A stretch of DNA of 64,000 nucleotides from Treponema sp. (GTDB lineage Bacteria > Spirochaetota > Spirochaetia > Treponematales > Breznakiellaceae), in assembly GCA_009777535.1 (NCBI GenBank), contig WRLP01000001.1:111631-175630 (forward strand), written 5' to 3'. A model generated the notes under the pieces. That model was not told the DNA's origin, made no database searches, and saw nothing but the letters and a program-made list of their open reading frames with translations. Position numbers and translations under genes: made by a program. Shown in pieces: positions 43,480 through 53,236 of this stretch. How positions within the stretch are numbered: position 1 is the stretch's first letter; each line of letters starts with the position of its first letter.

Positions 43480-44256
43480 ATGAAAATGAGAGAACGGCTT
43501 CGCGGTATTCCCGATTTGATTTTGACCAAACGGCTCCAGATGATGAGTAATATCCAGTTGGATGCTTATACAGCCTTATTATATTCATTTGTGGATAGTT
43601 TTCCTGCCCTGGAAGCGGAAATAAAAACCGCTATGGAGGCAAAAGACTTTAAGTCTGTTACCAGGCACCTTACCAGGCTGCAGGAAATACTCATTTCCAT
43701 CCATGCCGATGAACTGGCCGATGAGTGCTGGAAGCGTTTGAACAACTTTGACGAAGAAAGACCCGATAAAATTGAAACCTACGTTTCCTTTTTGTTGTCG
43801 ACTCTGAATGCCCTGTCTATTGATATACAGTTGGCATTTTATAAAGAGGAAGACGAAAGTCTGCCGGTTCCATCGGGCTGTCTGGATAAAGAGGCAAATA
43901 CGGTTAAAACCATATTGGCTGTGGACGACGATGCCTATAGTTTGGACATTTTCAAGACCGCTTTGAAAAACGTTTCATGTAAAATAATCGGCGCTACCTC
44001 CGGTATAAGCGCCCTGGGTGTATTAAATAACCTAAAACCTGCTTTATTTGTTTTAGATATTGAAATGCCGGGCATGAATGGAATCGAGCTTGCTGCCGAA
44101 ATAAGGACACACGGACAAAACGCTCCCATTATGTTCATAACCGGCAAGTCGTCAAAAGAATATGTACAAAAATGCATGCAAGCCGGCGCGTCGGATTTCA
44201 TTATAAAACCCATAAACCCGCAAGACGCCGCCAAAAGAATACAAAGATTTCTTTAA
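43480..44256 (+). CDS. Response regulator with an N-terminal helical domain and a C-terminal receiver
   Basis: 258 residues from MKMRERLRG (AGGGG about ten bases upstream). Residues 20-125 are helical and resemble a degenerate HPt-like domain (DFKSVTRHLTRLQEIL, no clear phospho-His context). Residues 138-255 form a receiver: ILAVDDDAYS, LFVLDIEMPGMNGIEL (phospho-Asp about 184), FITGKSS and DFIIKPINP. It has no output DNA-binding domain, so it may pass phosphate or bind partners, possibly with the hybrid kinase type at 23035. A short remnant of a related gene follows. Confidence 0.8.
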   Translation: MKMRERLRGIPDLILTKRLQMMSNIQLDAYTALLYSFVDSFPALEAEIKTAMEAKDFKSVTRHLTRLQEILISIHADELADECWKRLNNFDEERPDKIETYVSFLLSTLNALSIDIQLAFYKEEDESLPVPSGCLDKEANTVKTILAVDDDAYSLDIFKTALKNVSCKIIGATSGISALGVLNNLKPALFVLDIEMPGMNGIELAAEIRTHGQNAPIMFITGKSSKEYVQKCMQAGASDFIIKPINPQDAAKRIQRFL

Positions 44257-44269
44257 ATATTTTTCCTGA

Positions 44270-44425
44270 ACAAAACTCGGCAGTTTTCAGGATAAAAGAC
44301 TCTGGCATAGTATCCCAGAGGTAAACGGGCTGCTGCAAAATGCGCAGGCAGCGCTAAAGAATTATGACTACGACGGTGCAAAGGAATTGCTGGAAAAGGT
44401 TTTTGGCAAACGGCAAAATTTCTAA
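44270..44425 (+). pseudogene. Remnant of an HPt/response-regulator gene, C-terminal part
   Basis: From a TGA at 44267 an open stretch of 51 codons reads KRLWHSIPEVNGLLQNAQAA, then LKNYDYDGAKELLEKVF and a stop. That is the style of the C-terminal helices of treponemal kinase/regulator proteins. There is no start codon with a ribosome site. It overlaps the convergent outer-membrane gene by 4 bp. Probably a deletion left this 3' tail behind. Confidence 0.45.
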
Positions 44426-45909
44426 AACGAGTACTTTACGGCCAGTCTGACAAAACTGTTTTCTAAATATTGACCCAATTCGCCCTTGCCGCTGCCAGCG
44501 AAAATGCCGGCTGAGGCTTCGGCCCTTACATCGTTTATTGTCCATGCAACAGACGGAACAATGTGGCAGTCATTGTCTTCTATGCCCCAGATACTTATCA
44601 GTTTGCAATCCAGTTTTTCCCGGAAGAATTGTTTTGATACTTGCATAATAAGCCTTGTGGAAGTGAAATCCGTGCCGCCCTCGCAGTCCATTGCCGGGTT
44701 TTTATTTATTTTATTGTTAAAAATCCTGATAGTTTCGTTACACTGAATATTAACATTGATGTCCCAAATAATGTCGCGGTCAAAACCGAACGACCAGGCA
44801 ATGAAGGGGTTTTTTACCGCGCCGTCATCGCCGGAAAAATCATCTGTTATGTGATAGGCAAATTCCGCCCTGGCGTTAAAGCCGCCGATAACCTGCGCCC
44901 AGTCAATGCCAAGCTGATGGTACCGGTTGTATTCAATGCGGGTAAGGTCCATGCTGCCCGGATCGAAGGGCAGCCCCTGCATATAGCTGCTAACCATATT
45001 CTCCAAAAATTTATCAACGCCGGCGGCATAAACAGAGGGGCGGAACATGTTCCCGTAGAAATACTGTGCTCCCATATCGGCTGCCCCGATTGTTGTTGTA
45101 AAGCGCAGGCCGCTCTGGAAGTAATCAAGGCCGCTGGTATCCGGCATCTGAGGCGCGGGGCTTGGGTAATTATTTTTAACATTGTTAAACATATTTATAA
45201 TTTGTGAGGCATAGGATGCCGGAAAGCTTTCCAGGGCCCTGTCCAGTATTCCGCCGGAGATAACCCCTTCCATATCTGAAAACTGTGATGGAACCCAGCG
45301 GCCGCTCTGCGCGAAACGGTGTCCCTGAAAATTGGGGATAAATACTGTTTCTATTTTTGTAAAATCGCCTGTGTTAAGGGAAAGGTGAAGCATCGGTCTT
45401 GCGATCTTCATCGCCCTGGAATCGGTCAGGTTTGTCAGATCAGAGTAATCAAGGGGGTTTGCCATATCCAGCGGCCCCGGACTGAACATTCTTCCCCAGC
45501 TCAGTTTTATTAACCCAGCCTCGATATTAAGACTGCCCAAAAAGGCGCGTACAAAGGCTTCATTCAATAATAGGGGAGCATGCCCCGCATCAGGGCCACC
45601 GTTTCGCAGTTCTTCAAAAGAGCGGGACGAAAGGTTCAAATCGACAAAGACATCTGCGCTTGTTCCCTCTGCGGTAAAATTAATATTGGCGCCCAGCATG
45701 TCCAGGGCATGGAAACCTTGTGCTTTTTCCCCGCCGTTAAAGTCGTAAACATACAGAAGCATGCCCGCTTCGATACTTCCGCCGGCTTTCAGTGTAAAGG
45801 GGAGAGCGGATTCTCCTGCGCCCGTGCTTTCATCATCAAAACCAAAACCGAAGTCCTGCGCAAAGCAAAAAACCGGCAGCAGCAGCAAAAGTAGCGACAG
45901 ACGCCTCAT
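44422..45909 (-). CDS. Outer-membrane beta-barrel protein of an RND system
   Basis: 495 residues. Signal peptide MRRLSLLLLLLPVFCFAQ, then DFGFGFDDES and a beta-rich body with many GxxxxAxL/F alternations, ending in VRLAVKYSF (terminal F, typical for Bam-recognised barrels). It resembles DUF1302-type barrels, which I cannot confirm. It overlaps the LolA-like gene by 4 bp. With the RND protein it forms a three-gene set that probably moves a hydrophobic or lipid cargo. Confidence 0.72.
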   Translation of the reverse strand: MRRLSLLLLLLPVFCFAQDFGFGFDDESTGAGESALPFTLKAGGSIEAGMLLYVYDFNGGEKAQGFHALDMLGANINFTAEGTSADVFVDLNLSSRSFEELRNGGPDAGHAPLLLNEAFVRAFLGSLNIEAGLIKLSWGRMFSPGPLDMANPLDYSDLTNLTDSRAMKIARPMLHLSLNTGDFTKIETVFIPNFQGHRFAQSGRWVPSQFSDMEGVISGGILDRALESFPASYASQIINMFNNVKNNYPSPAPQMPDTSGLDYFQSGLRFTTTIGAADMGAQYFYGNMFRPSVYAAGVDKFLENMVSSYMQGLPFDPGSMDLTRIEYNRYHQLGIDWAQVIGGFNARAEFAYHITDDFSGDDGAVKNPFIAWSFGFDRDIIWDINVNIQCNETIRIFNNKINKNPAMDCEGGTDFTSTRLIMQVSKQFFREKLDCKLISIWGIEDNDCHIVPSVAWTINDVRAEASAGIFAGSGKGELGQYLENSFVRLAVKYSF

Positions 45910-46682
45910 CTGGTTCTCCCTGTTCTGAGGAATTCGCGGGTAAAAACTGTTTCGGGTATCGGATTGTCGTATTCAATTCTTTCGACATTCAGGGTTGTTG
46001 ATGTATTTTCTGCAAGGGTGGTCATTTTGGTAGACATTATTGTAAGGCGCCCCTGCATTTCCTGTAATTTTAGGATTTCCAGGAGCTTCACCAAAACGCC
46101 GTTTCTGTTGTAAAGCTCCACCTTCATTGTCACCGAGTTTTCCCTGTTTATCCATTGAATCATTTTTGAATACTGATAGGAGCTGTCTTTTGGAACAGAC
46201 TGTATCACATAACAAGGTTCGCCATTGTAGGTTTCTTCGCGCAGCAGTGTATGTGTGTCTAAATCCGCTCGCCGGTTGGAGGAAGAAATATCATCGTTGG
46301 AAAAATCCGTTCCCTGAAAACTCCTGGAACCGTCCGCCGCAGCAATCCTGTTTGGCTCGCCGCCCAGGGAAGGCAGGTATATCCAGCGGTCGTCGGGGCT
46401 GCCGGGGTTTTCCATGGTAAGAAAACGCACACCCCTTACAGAAGCAGGCTCCTGGAACACGATTACAGTCCTGTGCCCCCTGGGACCTTCCTTGGAATAT
46501 TGATCAATCAGCCGCTCTGTAACCGATCCGTTTCTGTCCTGGATAAGCATTCTGCTCCTTGTCGAAGTAGTATCTGTTTTAATGCGATCTCTTGAAGCAC
46601 GTACAATCGCCAGAGCATCCTGGGAAAAGGCGGACGCAGCCATAATGCAAAAGAAAAATAAAAACGCCATGTTTCTTTTCAT
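45906..46682 (-). CDS. LolA-like outer-membrane lipoprotein-sorting protein (COG2834)
   Basis: 258 residues. Signal peptide ending ASAFSQ, then the COG2834 pattern: TRSRMLIQDRNGSVTERLID, VIVFQEPASVRGVRFLTME, DRWIYLPSLGGEPNRIAAADGSRSFQGTDFSNDDI. These half-barrel proteins bind lipids, and in this branch they accompany RND transporters. Next gene upstream: RND exporter, 12 bp away. Confidence 0.87.
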   Translation of the reverse strand: MKRNMAFLFFFCIMAASAFSQDALAIVRASRDRIKTDTTSTRSRMLIQDRNGSVTERLIDQYSKEGPRGHRTVIVFQEPASVRGVRFLTMENPGSPDDRWIYLPSLGGEPNRIAAADGSRSFQGTDFSNDDISSSNRRADLDTHTLLREETYNGEPCYVIQSVPKDSSYQYSKMIQWINRENSVTMKVELYNRNGVLVKLLEILKLQEMQGRLTIMSTKMTTLAENTSTTLNVERIEYDNPIPETVFTREFLRTGRTR

Positions 46683-46694
46683 CTTTTTCTCCTG

Positions 46695-49298
46695 TTATTT
46701 TATCACAACAAACTTTGGTTTTAATAATACCAGAAGCGCCGGCAGTACCGTAACGCTTACAAGGGAGCTGGAAAGCATGGTCATCGCTATAAGCAGCCCC
46801 AAATCCACCATCATGTTAAACCTGGAAAAAAGCAGTACAGCAAAGCCGGCTCCTACCGAAACCGCGTTTATGATGATGGCCTTCCCCGAACTTAAAAAGG
46901 TACGCCGCAGGAAGTCCGCTCCGGCGGATAGCGCCGCCTCCCTTTTGAACGCTTCCAGATAATGAATCGTATAGTCGATCCCGACTCCTATGGAAACGCT
47001 TGCCACCATTGATGTGCCAAGGTTCAGCTTGATTCCTGCAAAGCCCATTACGGCAAAATTGAGCAGTATGGAAATTGAAAGCGGGGCGATGCCTATGCAG
47101 CCGGCAATGAATGACCTGTTTGAAACTGCGACAATCAGAAAAACACAGATAATCGAAACAAAAACAGAAGTAAGCTGGGAACGAACAATATGATCGTTTA
47201 ACGATCCTTCGACCAAAGTGGTGCCGCCGACAGTTGTTTTAATATTCGCCGGCACATGGGCTTCCAGATAACGGTCGATATCATTCAGGATTTTTCTCGA
47301 ATCGTCCATTCCCAGTGTGCGAAGCTGTACCGTGGATTTTATTGTGGTGGGCTCCAGCGGGTCGTTCGCGTAGCTTTCGATGCCGCCGGAAAGCAGTACC
47401 AGATAATTGGAAACAAGCCGCTGTAAATCTTCCCGGGTTTTTCTGCCGTAGCGGGCAGGGTCTGCGGGTATTTCATAATAGGCCGCGCCCTGATAGTTAA
47501 GCTGGCGTTTTAACTCTCTTACAAGATCGTTAGCGCTCATGGAGCGGGATAAACTTCCTGCATTTTCAAAAAGCTCGATGAGTTCCGCCTGTGTTAGGGC
47601 TTCCGGTTCGGCAGAAACGCTGTGGGCAGGTTCGAAATCATCCCAAGCCCCGCTTTCCCCAAAATCGTCCCATAACGGGCTGTCTTCAAAATCCGCAAAG
47701 CCGAAGCCGAAATCATCAAAAAATGAGTCTTCGTAATCTTCCTGAACCGGCAGCCCTGCCGGATCGGCATCGGCATTAAAAACCTGGTTAATGCGCTTAA
47801 CAAGATCGGTAAAGCCCATCACCTTGCCTGCATTGGGGACTTTTGTGTACAGATATGTTCCAAGGCCGTCGAGGGCGGACAGTGTATCGGGGTGCAGCAG
47901 TGCTTCGCTCGTATCGGCCTGAAATACCACACTGACAACCTTCGAACCGCCGAAATTCTGTCTTATAAAGCTGTCCGATTTGTATATATCCGTATCCGGC
48001 TTAAAATATTCGACCATTGCATTATCGCTGACGATCTTTGTAAGGCCGTAAACTGAAACAAGGACGGCACAGGCGGCAATAAAAAGCACGATTTTCCGCC
48101 TGCCGGAGATTCTTACAAGCGTATCCGCAAGCGCATCGTCCATGCGGCCTTTCTGTTCTTCCAGGCTCTTAATTTTTTTCGGCCCCCTGATAATTAACAG
48201 GGACGGAATTAGCGTTATTGCAACCGTAAAGGAAGCCAAAATACCAAGGCTGGAAAAAATGCCGAATTCCCTGATTGGAGTAACGGTGGTAAAACACAGT
48301 GAAAAAAAACCGACAAAGGTTGTAAGCGCCGCAAGAAAAACCGGCTTGCCTATTTTTCGCACTACGCCAAGAACCGCGCGCGCGTGTTCTTGGCGGCTCA
48401 ATTCGTTCTGCCCCATGTCGTGCAGGTAATGGGTAACAACATGAATTCCGTAGGCACTGCCTACGGCGACCAGGATTACAGGCAGCACCGTGGTTATAAC
48501 AGAAAGTTTTATCCCGAAAATTGGCATGGCGCCTACTGACCAGATAACTGCTATAAGCACGGTTAGCAGGGGCAGGACAACGGGCGTAAAGCTTCTGAAA
48601 GAGAAGAACAGTACCGCAAGCACAACGATGATCACCAGGGGAACAAGCAGCCTTAGGTCGGCGCTGATCGATTCGTTTATCGCGGCGCTGATCACAGGCA
48701 TTCCCGTAACATATACTTCGCCCAGATCGGAAAAAAACGCCTTTGCCATGTCCCTAATTTGCAGATAACTCGCGCTTACCTCCGGAAGGCCGGCTTCATC
48801 GGATTTAATGCTTAAAGGTATAAGTATTTGGGTAGCGGAAAAATCATCGGAAATAAGCGCGCGCTCGTACAATTCCCAGGAAAGCAGCCTGTTTTTCAGT
48901 TCGGTGATTTCTGCCGGAGTGCCGGCGAAATCAATGCCTACAAGGCTTTCCACTACAATGGCGCCGTCTCTGCGGCAGATGTAATCGGCATTCACCAGAG
49001 AAACAACTTCTTTTACAATAGGGATTTTTTCGATTTCTTCGTTAAAGAGCCTTATACGATCCAGAAACTCCTTTTCAAAAACCGTACTGTATTCTCTTTG
49101 CAAGCCCACCAGGATGAAGAACGAACTGCCGAATGTATCATCTATCCATCTTGAAGTAGCCAGGGCAGGATCGTTTTCCGGCACAAAGCGCAGGTTATTG
49201 TTATCAAGTTCCGCCCTGGGCAGCCAGCATGCGAAAAACACCGTAATAAGTGCGATTGCCGCCACTATCAGCCAGGGCTTTTTGTAAAATTTTTCCAT
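46695..49298 (-). CDS. RND-superfamily exporter, MMPL/HpnN type (COG1033)
   Basis: 867 residues from MEKFYKKPWLIVAAIALIT. An upstream ATG at 49328 lacks a ribosome site. Two halves, each with one helix, a large periplasmic loop and a block of about five helices (YGIHVVTHYLHDMGQNE and VGIDYTIHYLEAFKRE mark the fourth-helix regions). The second loop carries an acidic-aromatic insert (about 515-560, FFDDFGFGFADFED...WDDFGESGAWDDFE) rarely seen in the family. These exporters move lipids or hopanoid-like molecules. First gene of the triad. Confidence 0.88.
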   Translation of the reverse strand: MEKFYKKPWLIVAAIALITVFFACWLPRAELDNNNLRFVPENDPALATSRWIDDTFGSSFFILVGLQREYSTVFEKEFLDRIRLFNEEIEKIPIVKEVVSLVNADYICRRDGAIVVESLVGIDFAGTPAEITELKNRLLSWELYERALISDDFSATQILIPLSIKSDEAGLPEVSASYLQIRDMAKAFFSDLGEVYVTGMPVISAAINESISADLRLLVPLVIIVVLAVLFFSFRSFTPVVLPLLTVLIAVIWSVGAMPIFGIKLSVITTVLPVILVAVGSAYGIHVVTHYLHDMGQNELSRQEHARAVLGVVRKIGKPVFLAALTTFVGFFSLCFTTVTPIREFGIFSSLGILASFTVAITLIPSLLIIRGPKKIKSLEEQKGRMDDALADTLVRISGRRKIVLFIAACAVLVSVYGLTKIVSDNAMVEYFKPDTDIYKSDSFIRQNFGGSKVVSVVFQADTSEALLHPDTLSALDGLGTYLYTKVPNAGKVMGFTDLVKRINQVFNADADPAGLPVQEDYEDSFFDDFGFGFADFEDSPLWDDFGESGAWDDFEPAHSVSAEPEALTQAELIELFENAGSLSRSMSANDLVRELKRQLNYQGAAYYEIPADPARYGRKTREDLQRLVSNYLVLLSGGIESYANDPLEPTTIKSTVQLRTLGMDDSRKILNDIDRYLEAHVPANIKTTVGGTTLVEGSLNDHIVRSQLTSVFVSIICVFLIVAVSNRSFIAGCIGIAPLSISILLNFAVMGFAGIKLNLGTSMVASVSIGVGIDYTIHYLEAFKREAALSAGADFLRRTFLSSGKAIIINAVSVGAGFAVLLFSRFNMMVDLGLLIAMTMLSSSLVSVTVLPALLVLLKPKFVVIK

Positions 49299-49419
49299 AA
49301 GTCTTTCCGCCTGCCTTAATAACTTCATTTTAATGGAACATGAAAAACTGGACAAGTTGCCGCCCGGCGTGATAATTAAAACCCTGCAACTGAAAAACAA
49401 ATATCGGGTCTCAATTTAT

Positions 49420-50097
49420 ATGAGTATTGTAAAAAAATCAAATATTACTGCAACCGCTCCATTTTATACAATTGGCGAAGAAATAGCTAATTCGATTCTT
49501 CATGGTATTGGTACACTTGGTGCAATAACTGGCCTTGTGCTGCTGAGTCTTAAAACAAACGGTTTACTTAGTTACAAGAGGGCGGGCGGCATGGATATTG
49601 CCGCTGCGGTTCTGTTTGCATCAACCATGATTGGAATGTTTTTAATTTCAACCCTGTATCATGCAATACAGCACCGAGGCGCCAAAAACATATTACGCAG
49701 GCTGGATCATTCGGTAATATTTATTTTTATCGCCGGAACCTATACGCCGCACTGTTTAAGCGGCTTAAGGGGTGCATGGGGCTGGAGTCTTTTTGGGGCT
49801 GAATGGGCCTTGGCCTTCCTCGGCATAACGCTAAATATTCTGGATAACAAGGCTCTTAAAAAAGTGGAAGTAGCCGCGTATATTGCCATGGGCTGGGCAA
49901 TTATAGTTGGCTTCGTTCCATTACTTCGCTCTGTCCCCGTTAAAATCATTATCCTGCTTGTCGCCGGCGGAGCGGCATATACTTTGGGAACCATCTGGTA
50001 TCGCATGAAAAGCACCCGTTTTACCCATGTTATCTGGCATTTCTTTGTAATAATCGGAGCTGTATGCCACTGGTTTTCCGTTTGGTATTTGCATTAA
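49420..50097 (+). CDS. Hemolysin III/PAQR-type membrane protein
   Basis: About 225 residues with seven hydrophobic segments. Motifs of the family are EEIANSILHGIGTLGA, STLYHAIQH (S-x-x-H-x-x-x-H) and HVIWHFFVIIGAVCHWFS (two zinc-site His). I prefer the ATG at 49420 because the protein then begins just before its conserved first motif. The frame is open to 49333, which would leave almost no space to the divergent RND gene. Function in bacteria is uncertain despite the name. Confidence 0.82.
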   Translation: MSIVKKSNITATAPFYTIGEEIANSILHGIGTLGAITGLVLLSLKTNGLLSYKRAGGMDIAAAVLFASTMIGMFLISTLYHAIQHRGAKNILRRLDHSVIFIFIAGTYTPHCLSGLRGAWGWSLFGAEWALAFLGITLNILDNKALKKVEVAAYIAMGWAIIVGFVPLLRSVPVKIIILLVAGGAAYTLGTIWYRMKSTRFTHVIWHFFVIIGAVCHWFSVWYLH

Positions 50098-50189
50098 AGC
50101 GTCCTATATATTCTATCGTTTATAATAACAATGAAATTTCTCTGATTGGATTAATGATACCGCCAAGAAATTTATCGCTATATAAAACA

Positions 50190-50218
50190 TTGATAAAATG
50201 AGTTCATTACTGTATAAT
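50190..50218 (+). promoter_or_regulatory. Promoter of the chemoreceptor operon
   Basis: TTGATA (50190-50195), a 17-bp spacer and TATAAT (50213-50218). AAAGGGG (about 50228) precedes the GTG start at 50241, so this message has a leader. Confidence 0.75.
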
Positions 50219-50240
50219 GTCTGACTGAAAGGGGCAGTAT

Positions 50241-51338
50241 GTGTTAGGTTTTAAGCAAAAGAAAGTCGAGAAAGAAAACAAGCCTGAAAGTGTTCAAATG
50301 AAAGAACAAATAGCAAAAATTACGGCCAAAATGGAGAAAGAGACGCAGCATCTGGGTAATTCTTTCATGGAATTGCTGGAAACGCTGGCGCAATCAATGG
50401 ATAGCTTCGATTACATGGATAAAACCATGCTTTCACTTGTATCTAAAGCAATAAACCACGTTATATCACTAAAAGATATTATAAGGGATACGAAACAAAT
50501 TTCCGGCATCATTAATGAGCTGGATGAACGTATAGAAAACCAGGTTGCGGCGGTTTCCCAGACGTCTGCCTCGATAGAAGAAATGATATCCAGTATTAAA
50601 TCTGTTACGGCCATTTTAATCAAAAACAGTGCGTCCATGGAAAACCTTGTAGACGCCTCCCGTGTCGGAAATGAAAGTATACAAAAAATATGGGGTATTA
50701 TGCAGGAGCTGGAAAAAGATTCGGACAGCCTTATGGATGCCAATAAGATAATCCAAACCATAGCAACTCAGACAAATCTGCTTGCGATGAACGCAGCCAT
50801 AGAAGCGGCTCATGCGGGTAACGTAGGCAAAGGTTTTGCCGTTGTGGCGGATGAAATACGCAAGTTAGCGGAAAATTCGGCTGTTCAGGGAAAAACCATC
50901 AACAAGTCTCTTTCCGATCTGAAGAAGCAAATACAAAGTGCGACTGATTTTACGGAAAAATCACAAAAACAGTTTAATCAAATTGTCAGCATGGCAGAAG
51001 ATGTGCAGAATCAGGAAGCTGTAATACGAAACGCCATGACGGAGCATGAATCCGGAAGCGGCCAAATATTGGAAGCTACAAACCATATTAATGGTATTAC
51101 AGGTGATATACGCAGCAATTTTGGGATTATAAAAACATCCGGCACTGCAATTGTAAATGAGACGGAAAATCTGGACAATGAAATGGCCAAAATGAGCGGG
51201 GAAATCAATGCCCTTATGGGCGAGCTGGAAGATTTGAACACCGGGCTTCACGGCATTAATGCAATCGGCATATCTGATAAAGAGCTGGTAAAAAATATTG
51301 AGACTGAGTTGAACGAATGGAGGAAATATGCAATTTAA
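50241..51338 (+). CDS. Cytosolic methyl-accepting chemotaxis protein
   Basis: 365 residues without any membrane segment. A helical N-terminal part (about 1-150) leads into the signalling hairpin ending in [40 protein letters not shown] (about 175-218), which binds CheA/CheW. The C-terminal bundle is long and rich in Gln/Glu, with probable methylation sites. Starts at GTG with a good ribosome site. No ligand domain is present in the protein itself, but the next gene, overlapping by 11 bp, encodes a V4R-like domain that could supply it. Confidence 0.9.
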   Translation: MLGFKQKKVEKENKPESVQMKEQIAKITAKMEKETQHLGNSFMELLETLAQSMDSFDYMDKTMLSLVSKAINHVISLKDIIRDTKQISGIINELDERIENQVAAVSQTSASIEEMISSIKSVTAILIKNSASMENLVDASRVGNESIQKIWGIMQELEKDSDSLMDANKIIQTIATQTNLLAMNAAIEAAHAGNVGKGFAVVADEIRKLAENSAVQGKTINKSLSDLKKQIQSATDFTEKSQKQFNQIVSMAEDVQNQEAVIRNAMTEHESGSGQILEATNHINGITGDIRSNFGIIKTSGTAIVNETENLDNEMAKMSGEINALMGELEDLNTGLHGINAIGISDKELVKNIETELNEWRKYAI

Positions 51339-51921
51339 GATATTTGAACCGGAAATTGAAGTTAACGGTCCTACTGTTTACTCAATAATTGCAGGTCTGG
51401 GCCATTTTACTAATTTATCGCGGCGTTTTTTTTCACAGGTTGGTATAGGTACTGTTATAAACAAGGAACTACATGTTGACATGAACGGATGGTATGCGCA
51501 ATCGGCTTGGCTTGAGGCTTTTGAAAAAATCGCTAAAACGGTAGGGGATCGTGTTCTTTTTAACATTGGATTATCTGTACCAGCCAATGCCCAGTTCCCG
51601 CCGTGGGTAGTGGATGTTGACAGCGCGATTAAAGCAATTGATATTGCATATCACCTAAACCACCGTAAGAATGGCAGAGCATTATTTAACCCCGAAAACG
51701 GCGAAATGAACGAGGGCATTGGCCATTATGGTTATGAGCGGATTTCCGGGGAAAATAAGATAATAAGCATATCTCATAACCCGTACCCATGTGCATTTGA
51801 TCACGGGATTATAACAGCAATGGCCCATAAGTTTGCCCCTAATGCCATTATCAGACATGATGACTCCAAAGAATGCCGGAACAAAGGCGCAGACAGCTGT
51901 ACCTATATTGTTATGTGGTAA
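51328..51921 (+). CDS. V4R-like sensor/ligand-binding domain protein
   Basis: 197 residues. The C-terminal part (about 150-197, [20 protein letters not shown] and [15 protein letters not shown]) matches the end of 4-vinyl-reductase (V4R) domains, which bind small hydrophobic or hydrocarbon ligands. The first part is alpha/beta. GGAGG lies a few bases before the ATG, which overlaps the chemoreceptor end. It would be a soluble, separately made sensor for the cytosolic receptor. The ligand cannot be deduced. Confidence 0.7.
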   Translation: MQFKIFEPEIEVNGPTVYSIIAGLGHFTNLSRRFFSQVGIGTVINKELHVDMNGWYAQSAWLEAFEKIAKTVGDRVLFNIGLSVPANAQFPPWVVDVDSAIKAIDIAYHLNHRKNGRALFNPENGEMNEGIGHYGYERISGENKIISISHNPYPCAFDHGIITAMAHKFAPNAIIRHDDSKECRNKGADSCTYIVMW

Positions 51922-51953
51922 TAAAGCTGGAACGGATATTACCGCAGAAAGCC

Positions 51954-53009
51954 TTACTCAATCTTTATAAACCCTCCGACACGCAGCGGCGTTACGCGAT
52001 TGATATACTGCGGGTGTTTTTCAAGGTACAGATCTGTTTCGTATAGCGGATAAACAAGCGGCTCATCGCTGAGGCTTATCGTGCCGAAGTGCATGGGGAT
52101 TGATATCTTTGCGTTCAAATCATCGATGGCGAGAAAAAATTCCGCTACATTCATGTGCTGGTAATGCATAAACCAGCGCGGTTCGTATGCGCCGACGCCA
52201 AGGATTGCATAATCAATATCGTAGAGCCTTCCGAATTCCTTAAAACCGCAAAAATAACCTGTGTCGCCGGAATAATAAATTGTTTTGGAAGCCTCTATCA
52301 TAAAACTGCCCCACAGGGTTGAGTTGGCTTTCTGGCCTATCCGCCGTGACCAGTGCTGGGCGGGAAGGAGAGTATATTTAATACCTGCGATGTTAACGCT
52401 TTCCCACCAGTCCAGTTCATGAACTTCCCTTGCCCCCCATTTTACAATAATATCTTTTAATCCCAAGGGTACGATAAACACAGATTTTTTTTTGGAAAGC
52501 TGTTTAATTGATTTTTTGTCAAGGTGGTCGTAGTGGTTGTGGCTTATCAGCACCACCGGATTCTGCGGAACTTTTGAAAAATCAAACGGGATTTTTATTT
52601 TTTTATTGATAACAAGGGCGCGGCTTGAAAAAAAAGGATCGGCAATAATGGTTGCACCGTCAATCTTAATAAAAAACGAAGCATGATCCGCAAAAGATAT
52701 ACTGTCAAAATCCGGATCCGAAAGGTAATCGTAGGTATTGTTCAAATGCCCGTACCTCTCGGCGGGAAAAGCTTCAAAAGCCATTTTTTCCCTGCCCCAA
52801 AAGCGCCCTACGTTTTGCTGCTCCAGATGGCGGGGCATCCAGGGGTTAAAAAAGCTGCCCGCCTCGTCCCTGTGCGGCTCATACAGCAGGGAAGGATCGA
52901 CAGCATTAACGCGCCGCAGCCACAGATCTTCGTCAAAATGCGGGGTTTGCTGGGAACGGCATGAAGCAAGGAGCGCAAGGGTGAAGATGACCAGTGCATT
53001 TTTTTTCAT
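51954..53009 (-). CDS. Metallo-beta-lactamase-fold lipoprotein, NAPE-PLD/UlaG-like
   Basis: 351 residues from MKKNALVIFTLALLASC (lipobox LLASC). The zinc motif LISHNHYDHLD (H-x-H-x-D-H) is followed by LPAQHWSRRIG, YYSGDTGYF and MHYQHMNV, typical of the NAPE-phospholipase-D-like branch, which can hydrolyse phospholipids or lactones. Probable periplasmic or surface enzyme. Two ATGs lie upstream (53042), but the promoter at 53017-53045 places the transcription start at this one, without a ribosome site. Confidence 0.85.
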   Translation of the reverse strand: MKKNALVIFTLALLASCRSQQTPHFDEDLWLRRVNAVDPSLLYEPHRDEAGSFFNPWMPRHLEQQNVGRFWGREKMAFEAFPAERYGHLNNTYDYLSDPDFDSISFADHASFFIKIDGATIIADPFFSSRALVINKKIKIPFDFSKVPQNPVVLISHNHYDHLDKKSIKQLSKKKSVFIVPLGLKDIIVKWGAREVHELDWWESVNIAGIKYTLLPAQHWSRRIGQKANSTLWGSFMIEASKTIYYSGDTGYFCGFKEFGRLYDIDYAILGVGAYEPRWFMHYQHMNVAEFFLAIDDLNAKISIPMHFGTISLSDEPLVYPLYETDLYLEKHPQYINRVTPLRVGGFIKIE

Positions 53010-53016
53010 CAGGGGC

Positions 53017-53045
53017 AGTATAGGGTAAATTGTGCGCTGCATCAA
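53017..53045 (-). promoter_or_regulatory. Promoter of the metallo-beta-lactamase lipoprotein gene, predicted leaderless
   Basis: On the minus strand, TTGATG (53045-53040), a 17-bp spacer and TATACT (53022-53017). The ATG at 53009 follows seven bases later. No Shine-Dalgarno sequence. Confidence 0.6.
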
Positions 53046-53109
53046 GTTTTTTGTACCGGGGGGGATACGAGAAATAAAGGAAATAAACTTCTTTTTTTAA
53101 ATTTTTTCC

Positions 53110-53154
53110 TTGACAAATGGTGTCTCTCGTTGTATTCTTGGGAAAACGGTTTCC
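53110..53154 (+). promoter_or_regulatory. Promoter and LacI-type operator, copy 1
   Basis: TTGACA (53110-53115), a 17-bp spacer, TATTCT (53133-53138), then GGAAAACGGTTTCC (53141-53154), a near-palindrome with central CG as in LacI/MalR/CcpA-family operators. The operator starts two bases after the -10 box, so repressor binding would block initiation. Confidence 0.75.
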
Positions 53155-53236
53155 TGTTTTGTTATACGGGTCTGGGGGCTTTTTGTACCGGGGGATACAG
53201 GAGATAAAAGGAGTAAACTTCTTTTGAATATTTTCC

